Source: Dryomyza anilis (taxonomy: Eukaryota; Arthropoda; Insecta; Diptera; Dryomyzidae). Taken from it: a stretch of 64,000 bases of DNA. The position numbers and the translations under genes are program-made. The notes under the pieces are model-generated. The model saw only the letters and a list, made by a program, of their open reading frames with translations. It ran no database searches and was not told the origin of the DNA. Of this stretch, positions 61,911 to 64,000 are shown one piece after another; the stretch's first letter is position 1; each line of letters opens with the position of its first letter. The stretch covers positions 35,613,963-35,677,962 of the forward strand of contig OX638133.1 of the NCBI GenBank assembly GCA_951804985.1. The letters run 5' to 3'.

Positions 61911-62309
61911 GCTTCTTTTAGAATGTAATTGAGAATATACAAAAACGTATCAAACCTCTTTGAAATATTTTATTTAAAAAAAATAAAGTTAGCTGCGTAT
62001 TTTAAATCAACAATTCAATTAAAAACATGTGACACATAGGATATAAAACATATTTAGTAAGTACTTTTTTATTTAAATTAAAAATATAATTTAACATGTT
62101 AATACTACAGGTAGTGTCGATGGCTCAGATGGTTCATATAATAGCTGGAGAATATCAACCTCAAAAATATAATAAGTTCAGGAGCAAAATGTCCATGAAA
62201 ATATTTAATTTGTTAATATACCTTAAAGTTTAAATATATCTGATTATACTAGTTTTATAAAAATTAAATGAACAATTTTATTTATTGTATTTGTATTCTA
62301 TGAAAACCG

Positions 62310-62510
62310 TATGTGGAAGGTGTTCCAAAAGGCATTCCATGGGAAACACTTTAAGAAATAGTTCCAAAAGTCATTCCATGGGATCAATTTTAAGAAGTAG
62401 TTCCAAAAGTCATTCCATGGGAACCATTTTAAGAAGTAGTTCTTAAAGTCATTCCATGGAAACCATTTTAAGAAGTAGTTCCAAAAGTCATTTCATTGGA
62501 CGTTATTCCA
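62310..62510. repeat. ~40 bp tandem repeat inside element Z
   Basis: Units of AGTTCCAAAAGTCATTCCAT followed by GGGAACCATTTTAAGA occur about five times with small changes. Confidence 0.85.
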
Positions 62511-63210
62511 TAACTACGTCTTTTGGAACCGAGAGAGAAGTTGTTCAACTAGTAAAGAGAGAAATTTAAAAAGAGTACTTAAAGTGGTTCCACAACACAT
62601 TGCAGCAGAAGCGAATGGAGATGTACTTCTCCGTTCGCTTCTCTTAGAAGCTTACGGAAAAGTACTTGCTCGTGTAGACATCGCCTGCGAAAATAACGAC
62701 TTCTGGAACCATTTTTGGAGCGACTCCCTTAATACATTATAAATTGCCAAAGTGGTTGCAAAGTGCTTCTAAAATCTGCTGGGAATAATTAAATGTTTAT
62801 TCCATCCAACTTCTAATTTAAAATTTTAATTAATTTTATATTTTATATTTGTCAAGACAGAGGTTGATAATTTTGGTTGTTAGTTTGGACTATGTTTTAG
62901 TTAAACATAAACTGTTTACTTATTTTAAATAATACTTATCTTAAATAAAAAAAAAACAAAAATAGGAAATAAAAAAATAGATCTAGATCTACATATATTT
63001 AAATTCGTCTAGCCAATTACACTGTTCTACAAGGAATTTCTACCGAAATGCAACTTATCATTTTTTAAAGATTTCGGTCTCCTGATTCTTGCTGCGTACT
63101 CAGAATTTGCCCACAACGTCGACATTTTGCAAACATTTTTGGTACTTTATATCGCTCCATTTCGACAAGTTGCAGATGCAAACTTTATCACAAAATAAAA
63201 TATGAACCTT

Positions 63211-63483
63211 AATAATTATAATAGTTTGGCACTACAGTCCTAAAGGAACTTAGGCCGAGCTCTCTCACCATTTTGAGCTGTGCGTGTTACATATGTACTC
63301 AAAGTAGTGGGACCTACAGTTTATTGCCGAGTCCGAACGGCGAGTGAGGGCTTTTCATAGGCAATGTTTTACTCTGTTTTATAATACTAGTTTTATGTTT
63401 CTATGAAAAGATGTTGTAAGCTCCTGTCCGGGGACCTTTCGGCTCGCAGTCCAACGTAATAACCACTGAGCTACCGCGGCTAC
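63211..63483 (-). mobile_element. tRNA-derived SINE, second copy, deleted near the B box
   Basis: Same family as 38193-38501. The minus-strand head GTAGCCGCGGTAGCTCAGTG is intact, but the B-box region is shortened (CCCCGGACAGG). An 11 bp direct repeat ATATGAACCTT flanks it at 63200-63210 and 63484-63494. Confidence 0.85.
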
Positions 63484-63494
63484 ATATGAACCTT

Positions 63495-64000
63495 GCCCTA
63501 CGGATAATTGGCAAAAAAATCGGTATTACATCAATTACATATCGGTATTAATATCAATTACAATAGAAATTGATATTGATTGATTTTGATTTTTCCCAAT
63601 TTCCAATGAAAAATCTTAAATTCATTTGCAATTTTCCCAATAACCATTCAATATCCATTAAAGCATGCCAAATCAAATACATACCAGAAGATTACGTAGT
63701 GCAATTTTCCCCATCATGTTTTCCCATAATGCGTACATCAGATGCTAAGAATTTTGTTCGATTTTGTATCTAGCACCATTACATAATATCAATATGAAAT
63801 TGTATATCTCTGCGTGCATTTCCTTCCATTTTAATGAAATATTTCATAAACAAACATTAAAAAATATTCAGAAAAAATTTAAGAAAGGTAAAGTTTAAAA
63901 CATTTTTTCAAAAATTTGACAGCAAAAACATTGCGAACTTAAATTAAAAAAATAATTAAGAGAGCTTAGAGAATTGTGATAATTAACTCTCTCGACACAA
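63495..64000. other. Window end, no gene recognised
   Basis: AT-rich. This could be intron of the partial minus-strand gene ending at 59508. I see no exon-like frame with splice sites here. Confidence 0.3.

Larger units (their letters stand above)
61023..62783. mobile_element. Element Z, 1.76 kb, with CCCAGCAGATTTTA ends and tandem arrays
   Basis: A perfect 14 bp inverted end, CCCAGCAGATTTTA / TAAAATCTGCTGGG, is flanked by the 5 bp direct repeat AATAA. The interior holds ~3.5 copies of a ~193 bp unit (61240-61910) and ~5 copies of a ~40 bp unit (62310-62510). No transposase is seen. Confidence 0.75.

Overview
The window looks like nuclear DNA of a higher (brachyceran) fly. It is AT-rich, coding exons are separated by both ~60-90 bp and multi-kilobase introns, coding regions carry fly-style homopolymer tracts (polyQ, polyA, polyG), and the introns are packed with DNA transposons, MITEs, tRNA-derived SINEs and non-LTR fragments. 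A tephritid fruit fly is my best guess; this is an inference from general character, not from a database match.

Three protein-coding genes can be assembled. (1) Sin3A, plus strand, 15277-35749, 12 coding exons, 2079 aa, the scaffold of the Sin3/HDAC co-repressor. A non-coding first exon is likely near 4990-5471, with a 9.4 kb first intron. A short alternative last exon at 28499-28528 would give a ~1795 aa isoform. (2) A CLC-7-type lysosomal chloride/proton exchanger (Drosophila ClC-b type), minus strand, 55947-41760, 12 exons, 833 aa. Its introns 8 and 3 are swollen by mobile elements. (3) The 3' part of an unidentified, low-complexity, probably nuclear protein, minus strand, 60957-59508, whose upstream exons lie outside the window or were not found. 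The Sin3A and ClC-b genes converge, with ~6 kb of repeat-rich DNA between them.

Region by region: 1-4900 is intergenic, with a decayed LINE RNase H fragment (180-570) and a minisatellite (3925-4100). 4900-15276 is the putative Sin3A promoter, 5' UTR and first intron. 15277-35749 is the Sin3A coding body; its introns 6, 9 and 11 hold MITEs, a Tc1-like transposase split by a solo LTR, and a mariner remnant. 35750-41760 holds the Sin3A 3' UTR, a SINE, several MITEs, a deleted mariner with intact ends and a Tc1-like relic. 41760-55947 is ClC-b, with LINE, copia and RTE fragments in intron 8 and a nest of foldback-type elements in intron 3. 56000-59500 is intergenic, with a possible MIC26/27-like fragment and MITEs. 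59508-60957 is gene 3. 61023-62783 is a 1.76 kb element with a ~193 bp tandem array, and 63211-63483 is a second SINE copy.

The genes show no operon-like relationship. The most informative material is the stratigraphy of nested mobile elements, several of which can be ordered in time by their target-site duplications, and the alternative C-terminus of Sin3A. I saw no intact RNA gene, CRISPR array or bacterial/viral gene.
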